In this document: positions 1 to 13,999 of the stretch, piece by piece
Layout: each line of letters begins with the position of its first letter
How positions within the stretch are numbered: the first letter of the stretch is position 1
Source of the DNA: Chelonoidis abingdonii
Lineage: Eukaryota > Chordata > Testudines > Testudinidae
Length of the DNA stretch: 64,000 nucleotides
Reading direction: 5' to 3'
NCBI RefSeq assembly: GCF_003597395.2
Contig: NC_133782.1
Coordinates: 10,991,410 to 11,055,409 of the forward strand
Notes under the pieces: model-generated
Told to the model about the DNA's origin: nothing
Databases searched by the model: none
What the model saw: only the letters and a program-made list of their open reading frames with translations
Made by a program: the position numbers and the translations under genes

Positions 1-110
1 AGTACTTGTGGTACTTTATGCTCAAATAAATGTGTTAGTCTCTAAGGTGCCACAAGTACTCCTGTTCTTTTTGCGGATACAGACTAACATGGCTGCTACT
101 CTGAAACTTA
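1..110. repeat. Dispersed retroposon 3'-end fragment
   Basis: The stretch from about 16 to 108 resembles a very common reptile interspersed repeat, with the block TTAGTCTCTAAGGTGCCACA followed by an ATACAGACTAACATGGCTGC-type end. It lies inside the PRELID3B intron and is cut by the window edge. The family name is not certain; it looks like a LINE- or SINE-type tail. Confidence 0.55.
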
Positions 111-1950
<1,840 letters not shown>

Positions 1951-2605
1951 TAGTGAATACAGCTATATCAAGTAATAGGTCTAAGTGAAATAAGCAAACT
2001 AAAACTTCTCTCCAAGTTGAAATATATTTATTCTTATATTTGTTATTTAAAGGCATATTTGTATATTAGGTAGTTTTTAAATTAAAACTTGGAGAGAAGT
2101 TACAAATTCTTGTGACTGAAGGTTATGTGCTGGGGCTTCACTAACGTGTTAGTTTCATTGGACTGAACGTTTGTTTCAAATGAAATAACCTCCTAATATT
2201 CAGAGCTAATTCCTGTATTTAATGAACACTTATATAGAACAGTTTTTATCCTAGGTAAGGTTGCAGATGTTGCAGGAGATAGACATGTTAGTGAATCTTA
2301 CTTGGGTGGAATTTAGTGGTTTGATTCATGAACTCTACCTCTTTTGGGACCAAGCACATAATTAAGCAAAATGTCTTGTTCTAGCAAAGTTGATGTTATG
2401 TTTGTCTTGGGCAGTTGAATCATATAACTTGATTTAGATGGAAGTTTTATTACTTGAAGTCTGAAGTATAAATGCATGTTTGTATAAAAATACTTGTTTT
2501 GAAAACTGCTGTTAAAAAGTTATTGGATAGCTTAGCTAAAACGGTACTTTTAAAGTTAAACAGCATCTTAAAACTCACAATAAAAGTCACTGAATAGTTT
2601 TGAAT
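1951..2605 (+). other. PRELID3B: PRELID3B 3' UTR with candidate poly(A) signal
   Basis: Untranslated sequence follows the stop at 1950. AATAAA at 2579-2584 is the first good poly(A) signal, which would give a 3' UTR of about 0.65 kb. The true end was not tested and may be further downstream. A perfect 16-bp inverted repeat lies inside (2003-2018 and 2086-2101). Confidence 0.55.
2003..2101 (+). repeat. PRELID3B: Stem-loop in PRELID3B 3' UTR, 16-bp perfect arms
   Basis: AACTTCTCTCCAAGTT at 2003-2018 is exactly complementary to AACTTGGAGAGAAGTT at 2086-2101, with a 67-nt AT-rich loop. The flanks do not extend the pairing. In the transcript this would form a stable stem just after the stop codon. 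Confidence 0.8.
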
Positions 2606-3318
2606 AGTGTACTTATCTGCTGAGGCCCAAGTTGTGTCCTTAAATATGAAGTTGAGTGTTACATGCCAATAACTGACAGAAGAATTTAGCCCTATGTGCT
2701 TGCTTATTTTTCATCCACTGTCACAATACAAAGGAAAACAATCTCTATGCAGAAGAGTACTGTAACCACATGTGCATTTTAACATGTAATTTTGTAGACT
2801 ATTAAAGCTTCATAGAAAAGTAGAAATATATTTTGAAATTCAGAAGAAAAACTTCCTTGATGTTATTAGAGGAGCTTTGTAGAAGTGAGACTGAGATACT
2901 TCCTCATATGTTTACAGGAGTTGTTACATTGCTAAACATGTTTAAAATGTTGCCTAATCATGCTTCAAAAATACTCATTAAGCATGGCATCACAGACTGT
3001 TTGGGTGTCCTTTAATTTAAACACAATATTTTGCATTTAATTTTCTATGTAATGCTTTGTGTGCCTCCTTTTATATCTTATTGAAATAATTGTCTGCTTA
3101 TAAACAAGGCTTTTAAATGAAAGACGGGAATCAGAATTTAGAAGAGAGTTCGATAATCTTGTCTCTTGGTACTGGCCACAGATTCTTGGTGCTGTCTCAT
3201 TCTTGAATTCCCACAGCTTATTGCTAAGGGTCAGATTTTTGCCAACTGTACTGAAGTCAAGTACTATATTACTCTGCAGATAATTCCGTTGGAATCAGTG
3301 AATCAATCTCATAAAATA

Positions 3319-3551
3319 AGGTCTTGTCTACACTGGCTTGCCTACATGGCTTGTGTAGTCATGGCACAGCTAAAAAACCCACTTCCATGAGAGGCATAGC
3401 TACCAGCACTAGGAGCATGGCTACCAGCACTGGTGTACTGTCTATACTGGCACGTTACAGTGCTGAAACTTTCAGTGCTCAGGGGTGTGTTTTTTCACAC
3501 CCCTGAGCGAGAAGGTTGCAGGACTGTAAAGTGTCAGCGTAGACAGGTCCT
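3319..3551. mobile_element. MITE-like element with terminal inverted repeats and internal hairpin
   Basis: The left end (AGGTCTTGTCTACACTGGC) is an imperfect inverted copy of the right end (GTCAGCGTAGACAGGTCCT). Inside, GCTCAGGGGTGTG at 3477-3489 pairs perfectly with CACACCCCTGAGC at 3496-3508 around a T6 loop. A related element lies at 55454-55753. It is a non-autonomous DNA-transposon-like repeat; the superfamily is not settled. Confidence 0.6.
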
Positions 3552-6174
3552 AAGGCACCCATCAGTGGGAGGGAAAAGTGCAAAATGTAGCATTAAAGAA
3601 ACAGCACTGATGATTTACTGGTCGGAAATCCTGACTTCTGGTGCCATAAGGGTCCATTTGGCATTTCAGACCAAATCCTAATCATATGTTGTTTTGTGTC
3701 ATTTTTCAGAATATAAGATGTCACCTGTTTAGTATTTTCTGTTATATGCCATTTTTCTGTGATACTAAAGTTGCATATTGAATATTGTGTGTTAAAGTGA
3801 CACAAAACTAGATCTTTTCTTAGTTTAACAGTGCTCCATATAGTGGGAACACAAACTTCAATAAGATTTTATATAGAAGAAAGATTGTATATATGTGTAT
3901 AATGCAACAAAAGAAAATGTACCTATTCAATATTTTTCTACTTAAACGTATGAAGTTTTAATTTGAGACTTAGTTAGTACATTTGTAAAAGCAACTCAAA
4001 TCCATTAGGGGTTGTGGATTTTTTTTACACATGGAGATTGTTCGTACAACTGAAATTATATTTCAACTAAAGATTAGTAAATGTTGCTACTTGATCAAAT
4101 TTCTGTAGTCATAATGTATCTTGTGATAAAAGTTGCAATGCTCAAATTAGTGATTAGAAACTTTTTAAATTTATACCTTTTTCTCTTAAACCTAGCTTAA
4201 TTCTGTGCATTTTAAACTCAATATAAATTTTCCTCATTTTGCCGCACTGTGGACCAACTAACTTGAACTGGCAATATTTAGTAGGCATTTGAAGGGTTTT
4301 GATTTGTTTCATATTTATTCAGGCTTTTGGACTCTTCCTGAGCAGGGTAGTGCTTTTGTGTGTAATTTTTTTTATTTTAAATAAAATTGTTGTTGAGTGT
4401 TGGCTAGTTGGTAAGAAATCAATCAGGTCGTAAGACCTTATATGCCCTTTAGAGTAGCAGTCAGTTTGAAGGCTACTGATTCTTTTCTTCACTGTTCTGT
4501 AGCGGAGGGAGAACACTGAATGCAGGGGAAGAGACACTCTGCTTTTTAATTTACTTATTAAATAGCATATCCCCAGATTTACAGAGGCATCAATAAATTA
4601 AGCACAAACAGTTCCTATAACCTTTCTGTACTGCCAAGTCTCTTTTCTGTAAGACTACCATGCATTAACCTGCAGCCCAGTTCCAAGTCCATTGAAGTCA
4701 GTGCATGTTTCTTAGCAATATCTGCTCACCTTTCTTGGGGTTAACAGAGGGAACTGACGTCATAGGGGCAGTGCAGCCCTTTCTGCCCTGAGCTTGTGAC
4801 CTCCAACAAGAACTACTTTCCCAAAATTTCCCAAAGCTCCGTGGCACTGGGGGTAATATCCTGCAAGTGTGACTATGGAGAGGCAATATTATGAACCACA
4901 ATTACCATAATAAACTCATTCTTTTTTTATAGCTGCTTGCTTTCTCTATTGCCCTGGCATTAAACCCTTGGGTTATAGAAAGCTGCCCTGGGACCCAGTT
5001 TCTTAGTTCCTAACCAGTCTAGGAACATGTTTTTAAAAAATGTTTTAACTAGTAGGCTGGCCAGACTTAGAAATGGGTTTAGGTGAAACCATTTTTAACT
5101 GCTTTGAGAGGCTGGCTTATTCACAGGGTGAGGCCATTCATGGGAGAGGGAGCAAGGAAGGAGGTGGTAGACTTTTCACCATTTTCAGTGGTTTGCTTTG
5201 GATCTAATAGGCCCATTTATCTCCTGTGGTCAAGCTGTTTTTGTGCCATGCCAACTGCAAAGTCGTCATAAATAGTTTACCCAGGTAATGGATGATTTCC
5301 TTTGCTTAGGAGAAGTACTGGTTGGTGCAGAGTCTCCGGAGTGGCTCCCGAGCCACTTCCATCCAGCTCCCAATGTAGAGAGCAGCCAGGGCACCCTGTA
5401 TTTAGCTGGCCCACAGCTATTTGAATGTGGGAGGGGGGAATGTCAGCAGCTATCTTAATTTACAGCAACTCTGAAGCTGGTTTATGCTGGATACTGCGAC
5501 TGGCACACAAATGACTTTAGGCACAAAAGTGACTTAAAGCTACTAGGCTGACTAGGACTTGCTGTGAGCATAGTGAGGAGGATCTGGTCCAGAGTTTAAA
5601 AATTCCTAATTTGAACCAGGAAATCAGGTATCCTTAATAAAGAGCCATATTGTGCTATCAGTTTTTAAGCAGATCACCATTATTGAGTTCAGTAGGAGTT
5701 CTGCTTCAAAGTTGCTGCATTATAGATTCAGAGTAAATTTTTAATGTAGGAGTTGTGAGATCCTAGGGATGTAATGGTCAAATTTATCATCCTAGATAGG
5801 CCCCAAATCACTTTTCTCCTACTCAAAACTATACACTACAAGTCTACACTGTTACAATAGTTTAATAGCAATATTGTGTGTATACAACAAGCAAAACTAT
5901 ACCGAGTCACTCAAAGCCTGCCAGACACCTGTACACTGGCTGTGTGAGATTTATAGACAGGCCCTCAGAAAGCAGCCAGAAAGAAATTAAGATAGGCCAG
6001 AGCCCATTCTGCTCGTTATTGGTTCCTCAGTGTTGTGTGCTCACTGTCTGGTATGCAGGTACATAACAAAGCCTAGCATATTATCACCATCACTTTATAT
6101 TTGTCTTCTCGGTTATTTTGGATGCAATACTGTCAGATTTTTCCTGGTCTGTTTCCACAGCATACCTTCTAGCA

Positions 6175-6367
6175 CAGGGGTTCTCCAACTACAGGTTGGG
6201 ACCCTATGGGGTCATGAGCTGTCAGCCTCCACCCCAAACCCCGCTTTACCTCCAGCATTTATAATAGTGTTAAATACATAAAAATGTGTTTTTAATTTAT
6301 AAGGGGGGGGTTGCACTCAGAGGCTTGCTATGAAGGGTTACCAGTAAAAAAGTTTGAGAACCACTGC
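6175..6367. mobile_element. hAT-like MITE, copy A
   Basis: The termini CAGGGGTTCTCCAACT and AAGTTTGAGAACCACTG are imperfect inverted repeats of the hAT type (consensus-like CAGNGGTTCTCAAACTT). The interior shares long stretches with copy B at 33153-33364, including the run of G before GCANTCAGAGGCTTGCT. No clear 8-bp target-site duplication remains. Confidence 0.65.
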
Positions 6368-6954
6368 GTCCTGTACTGAGGATTCCTGTTTAGAGAGACC
6401 CAGTAGAGTTCTAGTGGGTTCTTTAATGTGAGTGAAGCCCACTAGTGCTGCTGTAGTTAATCTTATTTGAAATTTACATTTTAAATTACATTTGGGACTA
6501 TGATACGTTGGCCAGTTTAATCTAAGGTCCTACAGAAACTTACTATCTAGGTTGTTACCTCGCTGCTGCTATTTTCAACAGAATTTATAATCTGTTCAAT
6601 TAGTTTTAGTCCCCAAGAATACCTTTGACTGCTCATACTAGCTAATCAAGGATATTGCCTTTTAAAATCTTGCTCCTACTGTATGGCTGAAGGCTGCACT
6701 GTGTATTTAAAAAATTAATAAAAGAGCAAAATGGTATTTTTCTTTGGGTTTAGTGGGATAGTTCATCTGGGGTTTTGGAGTTTTTTTTGTTTTAGTAAAC
6801 AATTTCAGTATGGGTGATGTTTACTCTTCCCCCACTGCATCATTTACATAGGCTTCAGGGGGGAATCTAGTCCAGAGTTCCAGTGATGGAGTCTGCCCCC
6901 CTAAGCTTTTGGGGTTTCCACATAAGGGTGGCTCTAGCAAACCATCAATTCCTG

Positions 6955-7065
6955 ATTTCAAGGACAGTTAGGTGCCTAAGTACCTTTGTGAATCCCACAC
7001 CTAAGTGTCTTAGCTGCTTTTGATGAGGCTCTTAAGTCACTTAGGTGCTTTAGAAAATTGTACCC
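6955..7065. repeat. Degenerate palindromic dispersed repeat
   Basis: Blocks of the type TTAGGTGCCTAAGTACCTTT and AAGTCACTTAGGTGCTTT face each other, as in other reptile MITE-like repeats (compare 27915-28020 and 35230-36062). The edges are not defined. Confidence 0.35.
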
Positions 7066-9809
7066 ATTGTTATTTACTATCGTCTGTAAAATGCTTTGAC
7101 ATTTACCGAAATAAAAATCCTATATTATGTTATATTACAACAGATTGTTAAATATATTTTAAATTAAAAGAACAAGAAAAAGTCATTAAATACATCATTT
7201 ACAATAGTTATTTGTAACTAGTAAATGTGGACTGAATCTTGACCCACAATGTCCTTATTATGCCAAACTTAGGACTCTCTAGACAGAGAATAGTCAGCCA
7301 AGGCTGCCAGATTGTGTCTAATTTGCAGAGTGGACAACTGAAAATTAAAATTTCACTGCCAAAGTCATTTTTACTTACAGTCTAAACCAGGAGTTGAATC
7401 CAAATCTCCAAAAGTTAAAAAACACCTAATGGGTTCATCCACATCACTAGCTCATCTCCAACATCTAGCTCTGTAATAGAAAACAATACAGAACTGCAGC
7501 CTTACATTAAAATTGTAGATAATTTCAGAATACAGTATTATGTACTAGTGCTCCATCCTTAGTGCTTCACTGAGGCAGTAAGGGATTTACCAGAAGATTA
7601 CCTGTATTTTAATCAGCATGGCATGATTTCCAGTAGTTGAACAGATTAGGGTCATCTTCAGGAAGCCCAGCAGAGCTTTAACAGCAGAGACCAATGTGGC
7701 TCACACTAGGGAAGAAAGGTGACAAATCCACAGCTAGAGAAGGTATGAAGTATGTTCTGTGCAGTAATGGCTATGCTTCCATTTTTCTCCAATGTGTGTC
7801 ATTTCACAGGAAAAGCAGAGTAGCCTTGCCACTCTAATGCAGAAGAGACACAGTGAAGGGACACTGGAATCTGTAGTGTGTTGGAAATCGTGTCAAAATT
7901 GGTTTTTCATTGTGTTGCAATTAGCTTAGTTATAATCATTTGTTTTCTATTGTAATGTGCATGTGTGAAACTTCTTAATCTGAAGAGAGAGTCACAGAAT
8001 GATGGATCCTTATTCATTAGATGGGAAAGGATTTCTCAGAGATGGTTCACAATTTTTGTTGTTTCATCGAAGTGTGCAAGGGAAGAAGGAGAGTGAGCAT
8101 ATTTATATGCTCATCATAAATATTACTGAAACCTGTGTGGGAAGAGATTTTCATGTATTTTGTCATCCTGATCCATATACTTTGTACACTTGATAAAATG
8201 ACAGTTATATTGGAGGACCTCTAAAATCACGGCTTTATTAAAAATAAATGTAAAGTTTATTTGGTAATTCAGTATTGTTTAGGCCTTATATTGTTGCATA
8301 TATGGATTTTATTTTGTAGAATGAAATATTTTTCATATTGTGCCAAATTCCTGTGGTCCTTAGTCTATATATGCTATGACTAAACTGTTGACTTCTCTTC
8401 ACTAAGAAGCAACCTTAGTGGGAGTGATGTTAAATCAGCTATGCGTGTGTCTGCACCTCAGTCAGACAATGATACAGACAAAGTTCAGTTGTGTAACCAC
8501 TTGAGAGTGCATGCTTTACATGTCCTGGCCCATTATACTGTGTTAGAACACAACTGTGAGTGAATATATGTTTGTAATGGTTTTTTTTAAAATACATCTG
8601 TTGCCATGTGTCCCATCATGACAACTGGTGTCAGTAAGATTGGAACTGCTGACTGTCTTGCTGTGCAGTCTTGAGGGACCAGGAGCAGGGCCTGCAGCTG
8701 TAGAATTTTCATCTTGTGATCTATCCCAAACTATATTGAAGGCACCATTCTGAACTATAATCTGAAGTTTTCAGCTATACGTTGCTTATGTTCTGTTGCT
8801 TTGCTGAGCATTTCCCAAACTTTGTTCTTACTCTGGGATTAAAATGGATGTATTGTCTATTTATCATAATTGATCTCTTCAGTATAGTTTATTAAGGCAG
8901 CCAGAGTGCCCACAAATTAAAGATCATCATTATTTTATTAAGAATTACACCCAAAGGAAAAATAACAAGTGATCAGATGGGACCACTATATAAAATAAAT
9001 AAAAGAGCATAATAGAAGCTGCCAGACCTTTTCAATACATTTCTTAATTAGTTGTGAGGAAATTTGGAATGACATTGGCCCCCCAAAATAAACCAACACT
9101 TACTGCTGAGAGATTTACTATTTTCTTTTCCATTTCTATTAATGTCCTCAAGGAGATGCACTTTGCTGAATTATGCTGCCTCTCTCAGCATTGACTCAGA
9201 TCAGAAAGAAATGATCCATCATATCTTTATAGTGATAGGCCAAGTAGGACTCACACTTGCCATTTACAGCTACGTTTGTTTTAACTGTAAGCCTTTAAAA
9301 ACCTATCTGTCTGCAATGGCATTTATTCCACTCTAATCACTGAATGCCCTGTGGTATCTGGCGTCCAGAAGTTGAAAAGAAGGTTTAGTAACTTTCATTC
9401 TCTTATTTTATTGTTTTATTTTAAATCATCAGGCCAGGTGATGAGCTTGTGTATGTAACAGGAGGGTGTTTGGAGGATCGTGTGCTAAGATTTTGCACAT
9501 ACTATGGTCTAGGGACATAGATACACTTAGAAAAAAGACAGATACATACTGATGCACAAATGCATTTACTTATCTGGGATTCTGGGAAATGCTAGTATTC
9601 TAAGGGATAATGCTGTAAGCTTATAATATTAGAATTTAGTTGATTAAAATCCCAGAGTGAAATCTGTGTTTAGTTACTTTCAATAGTAATATTAATTGGT
9701 TTTTATGTTCTCATTGTTTTATATTTTCTTAGCATTTTAATTGTTGGAGAGTTTTAGCTGAACCTGCCTAGGATTGTATAAAACATCAATCATTTTGTGG
9801 ATTTACTTG

Positions 9810-10623
9810 GCTTTTCAGTCTCTTCAGCCTCCCTGTATCTCTGTGGACTCACCTTTTTGGCCTCCCTGGATCCCTCCATTTTTGAGTCTTCAGGCTCCTT
9901 AGAACGCTCCAAACTCACCTTTTCAGATTCATTGGACCTCTCCACTCTCAGCTGCTCAGATTCTTTGGACGTCTCGAGCAACACTTCTTCATCGTCCCTG
10001 GACCTCTCTAATCTCACCTCTTCATCTTCTCTGGACCTCTCTAGTTGCAGCTCTTTGGCCTCTCTGGATGTCTGCAGCATCACCACTTCAATTTCCTTGG
10101 AGCTCTCCAGTCTCACATCTTCAGATTCCTTGCAACTCTCCAGTCTCACTTCTTCAATCACATTGGACCTTTCCAGTCTCACCTTTTCGGGCTCTCTGGA
10201 CCTTTCTAATCCCAGCTCTTCAGTATCCTTGGATCTCTCCAGTCCCACTTCTTCTGCCTCCTTGGATCTCTCGAGTCTCTCATCTTTACCCTCCCTAGAC
10301 TTCTCCAGTCATACCTCTTCAGCTTCCTTGGACCTTCCTTATGGAATCTCTTCACCCTCTCTGAATGTATCTGATCTCACCTCTTCGACCTCTTCCTCCA
10401 CTGCATCACTAGACCTCACTAATTTTAACACTTTAACATCTCAGCGTTCCTCTGATTTATCCTTATCAACCTCTCTGGATGTTTCTAGTCTCATCTCTTC
10501 ACCCTTTCTGGACCTCTCTGACCTTACCTTTCAGGATGCCTCTTCTCTCACCTCTTCAGTTTCTCTGGACCTTTCCAATCTCACCTTTTTAGAATCTCAG
10601 GACCTCTCTGTCAGAGCTCTCTA
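9810..10623. repeat. 33-bp minisatellite array, about 24 diverged units
   Basis: A unit of the form TCCNTGGACCTCTCNAGTCTCACCTCTTCAGNC recurs every 33 bp with substitutions but mostly preserved length. Because 33 is a multiple of three, one plus-strand frame stays open for 275 codons (9797-10624), repeating an 11-residue SLDLSSLTSSA-like motif. The minus strand is open for 152 codons (9790-10248) with an LERSKEPEEVR-like repeat. I see no splice signals, promoter or homologous family, so I call it a tandem repeat and not a gene. Confidence 0.85.
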
Positions 10624-10624
10624 A

Positions 10625-13154
10625 ATGAGTTCCTGTTTGGGAGAGTTCTATAAATTGTACTCAGCTCTGGGTATGAAAACAGTTTGTACAGCTCTGTAGT
10701 GGTGCCTTCCTTATGGCTGCAGAAAAGTCAGTCATTTATGTTATAGAGTTTTTGTAGAGCTCTGCTTTTATGTTCATACACTAAGCCTCATTCTGTCTCA
10801 GCCTGCTACCTCTCTCAGAGCCCTGCCTCTTTTTAAAAGCTCATATTGAATTTTCATCTTCTAACCAAGATCAACAGATGACAAAAGGGCTAAATGGTCA
10901 AATAATTGCACTCAGTGTGCATGTCTCCAAAACTTGAGCAAAGTGTGCACAATTCGAGGCAGGTAGTATGTCACACTGATGTACAGTGAGAGGAAAGACA
11001 TGACAAAAGCGCAAAGCAGGATGAAAAAAATAAAGACCAAAGAGGAAGAGGGAGAGACAGAGCCATAAAGACAGGCACGGGATGGAGTGGGGAAGACAAA
11101 GAAAAGTAGAGGAACATTTAGTGGGATAAAGGTGCCCAGGGCGTCTAATGACCTAATAAATTGCCTTGGTGGTTTGGGCAACACATGAGGCATCAAATGA
11201 CCTTGCTTGGAGCTGTGGTATTTATCAAATGAAATCACCAGGTGTAACAAATCAAAGCAACCCTAGTTTAAAAATAACCCTTCCTTCTCTCCCATCAATA
11301 CTAAAATGACTTAGCAAATAGAACAGTTAGCTGTGCAACACCTAATTTGTTGGCAGGATTGTCACAAACATAATGGAGGTGAGCATATTCCAATGCTTCC
11401 TGGTATCCTGCTCTTGTTTGTTTTGTCACGGATACTACCTGTTCTTTCAGGAGGTTGGCTCAGTTTGTTGGGTTTGATATTGACTGATTGACACTCTCTC
11501 TAGCTGCTGTGCCCAAAGTGCTGTGTGTTCAGTAGAAATAATTGGTATTTCTGTAGTAATAGGTTACTTTTTACATGCTGGAAAACTATTCCAACTTGCC
11601 ATGTATGCCTCATAAGTAAGAGAGCAAAAATGACTTGCAGAAAACCAAGCAAGACAATAAACACATTAAAGAAGATTGTTGTCTTCTTTTATAATAATTT
11701 TTGTGGAATTATTATAGGAGAAATTGTGAGATATTTTTATTTTATAAAAGCTTTTAAAAATTGTTTGACTTCAACTGCTGCATTTGTTGCCAGCAGTTGA
11801 GTAGACCCTTAAAAATCAGCAAATTAATGGCTGGGGTGAAATGAGCTGGTCAAGGTCAGTCCCATGTAGATAACACATACAATAATCACTAGTGGCACTA
11901 ATTTGAACCCTTGCTAGCAATCGCAATGGAAAAGTCAAGTAGGGAATGTGCAGGGAGAGAGGACTCACCCTTCCAGGCTTATAGGGTTTTCAGGCACGCT
12001 GGTGTGGCAAAATGGACACGTTTTCACTTTCACTGCCTTTGCTGTACATGCTGTGTAACAGACTGTATTTGTGCATGAATAGATGTCTTTAGGCCTGTGA
12101 ATCTCACATCTTTCATCAGCGTTATCCACCAAGATCAGGTTTGGATTTTGGGGAAGCTACGTTGTCATTCTTATCATGTATGGATTTTTTATTATCATGG
12201 TTTTTAGACCAAGTTGAAGCTCTAATGCATTTGGAAATGACCTGTTCTTTGCCATGTACAGGCTTCTGTGTCTGAGGCAGACACACTAATAAGTTAATTG
12301 ATACGTTTACTGGACGGATTTGCCAAGTGGTGGTGTCCTGCTTCTCTCTGATGGAACGAAATAGGCTTTGCTTCCAACATGGACCATTGAAATGCTGCTT
12401 TTCTGGCAACAACTCTGAAACGATGAGAGAAAGAGGCTGGTTTTCAGATCATGCCCAGTTTAAATCCATCTCCACAGCACTGTCTCTGCCCTTTCCCAGG
12501 ACTCCTGCACTGGGAGCAGGCCAGCATGCATATATCATCTCAGGAGGCAACTAGCAGTAAATCTGCTTGAGGCTTCATGTCATAGTGGAGCCACTTCACA
12601 TTTGAGAAGTTCACTTTAAAGACATTCCAAGGGGCAGTCTATGCTCAAGAAATTTTTGCAATGTAGCTTCTATGGAGACAGACTGCAGCAATAGCTCAGA
12701 ATAGTCATGGAAAAACAGCGCATCTGCATGGATGGCACAGGTCTTCAGGGATTCCTAACACCTGTGTTGATCCAAGAGGATCCATAATTTTTTGTTTTAT
12801 TTTTGGGGTGGGGGACTCACATGCACATACCTCAGTGGAACAATTCCATGGGTCTGATCCAAGGCCCACTGAAGTAAATGAAATGACTCCCATTGATTTA
12901 CATGAGTTTTGGCTTAGGCTCCATTAGGGAAGCTCAGAGATTCATCCTCAAACTTCTGACCTTCAATTTGCAGGAGGGCATGCTTGGATCCATCATTTTT
13001 TTTAATAGTATTGTTATATATGTAAAGTAACCCACTATTTTCAGGCCACTGTAGAAAATGATTAGATTGGGTTTCTTTTTAGTGGTATATATTTTCCCTC
13101 CTTTTCCATGTCTATGTTTAGGCAAATTATGAGTATAGTTTTCAGGAGTATACA
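10625..13154. other. Intergenic DNA without recognised gene
   Basis: No coding exon, RNA gene or clear element was recognised, except a diverged palindromic repeat near 12845-12925 with the core GACTCCCATTGATTTACATG, of a type repeated elsewhere in the window (27800-27870, 28425-28500). Confidence 0.6.
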
Positions 13155-13471
13155 CAGGAACGGCGCCAGGGGTTTGTGCGCCCTAGGCACATGGCCATTT
13201 CGCCACTCCGCGCGCTGGTCCCCGTGGCTCCTCTGGAGCTGCCGCAGTAGTGCCTGCGGGAGGTCCATAGGAGCCGCGCGAGCAGCTGACCGTCCGCAGG
13301 CACGACTGTGGCAGCTCCACCGGAGCCGCGGGAGCAGCCGACCATCCGCAGGCACCACTGCGGCAGCTCCACCGGAGCCGCCTGCCGCCCCCTCCGGCAA
13401 AATGCCACCCCCTAATAATGCCGGCGCCCTAGGCGATTCCCTAAGCCTCCTAAATGCAAGCGCCGGCCCTG
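13155..13471. mobile_element. GC-rich hAT-like non-autonomous element with perfect 8-bp TSD
   Basis: The direct repeat AGTATACA occurs immediately before (13147-13154) and after (13472-13479) a 317-bp insert whose ends are CAGGAACGGCGCC and GGCGCCTGC-like/GCCGGCCCTG. An 8-bp duplication and CAGG..CCTG ends fit the hAT superfamily. The insert is much richer in G+C than its surroundings and repeats a GGAGCCGC-CGGAGCTGCC module internally in both orientations. The open frames across it (for example 13108-13515) are by-products of its composition. Confidence 0.8.
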
Positions 13472-13870
13472 AGTATACAAATATAAAAAAGACAGTTTTC
13501 TTTTGTTGTATCTAAAGGAGGACCTTTTTAAAGCCTCCCTTTCCCAAGGATGAGGTCTCAGTGAGTGTGAGAGAATTTTAGGGTCTGCAGACACCTTTGC
13601 TAACAATTTTCAGCTCTTCAGATATGATTATCTTGGTATGGGTTATGTGCATTTTATAAAAGTATATTCTCAGATGTTTGCTTCAGCTATATTTTAGTCA
13701 GTTGTAACCTAAAACTTACTGAAAGGTGTTATATAAATGTAAGATGTCATGTGATAATGAATAAGACCATCCACTGTTTTCCAGCCTTGTAGAAAATAAT
13801 TGTTTATTTTGTCTTAACTTTTGGTGATTTTCAGGCAAGTTATTGGCAGTGGTTTTAGAAATGAATAACC

Positions 13871-13999
13871 AAAGCCCTGATCCTGAAACTGGTTCCCTTT
13901 AGACAGACCTCTGAACACATATAACACCTCATTAATGTTTGGAACATTATGCAGGTCAGAGGTCTGCCAGTCCAGAGACAGTTGCCAGGATTGGGGCTG
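13871..13999. repeat. Foldback MITE-like palindrome
   Basis: The segment 13871-13920 (containing AGCCCTGATCCTG and AGACAGACCTCTGA) is matched in inverted orientation by 13949-13998 (TCAGAGGTCTGCC and CAGGATTGGGGCT). A half-copy of the same core (GGCCCTGATCCTACAAG) occurs again near 14231. Confidence 0.6.

Larger units (their letters stand above)
2606..9809. other. PRELID3B-ATP5F1E intergenic DNA, left part
   Basis: No coding exon was recognised here on either strand. The open frames are short and lack family features. Three repeat copies lie within it (3319-3551, 6175-6367, 6955-7065). Two other possibilities remain: later poly(A) sites of PRELID3B and unrecognised non-coding transcripts. 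Confidence 0.6.

Noticed and set aside
9810..10623. CRISPR array
   Set aside because: Units are contiguous with no unique spacers, and the DNA is vertebrate.
9797..10624. A 275-residue protein-coding gene
   Set aside because: The frame is the product of a 33-bp repeat, both strands are open, and no family, promoter or splice signal is seen. Kept as a repeat and listed as a finding.
13062..13515. GC-rich open frames on both strands
   Set aside because: They coincide with a hAT-like element with a target-site duplication and have no recognisable protein motifs.
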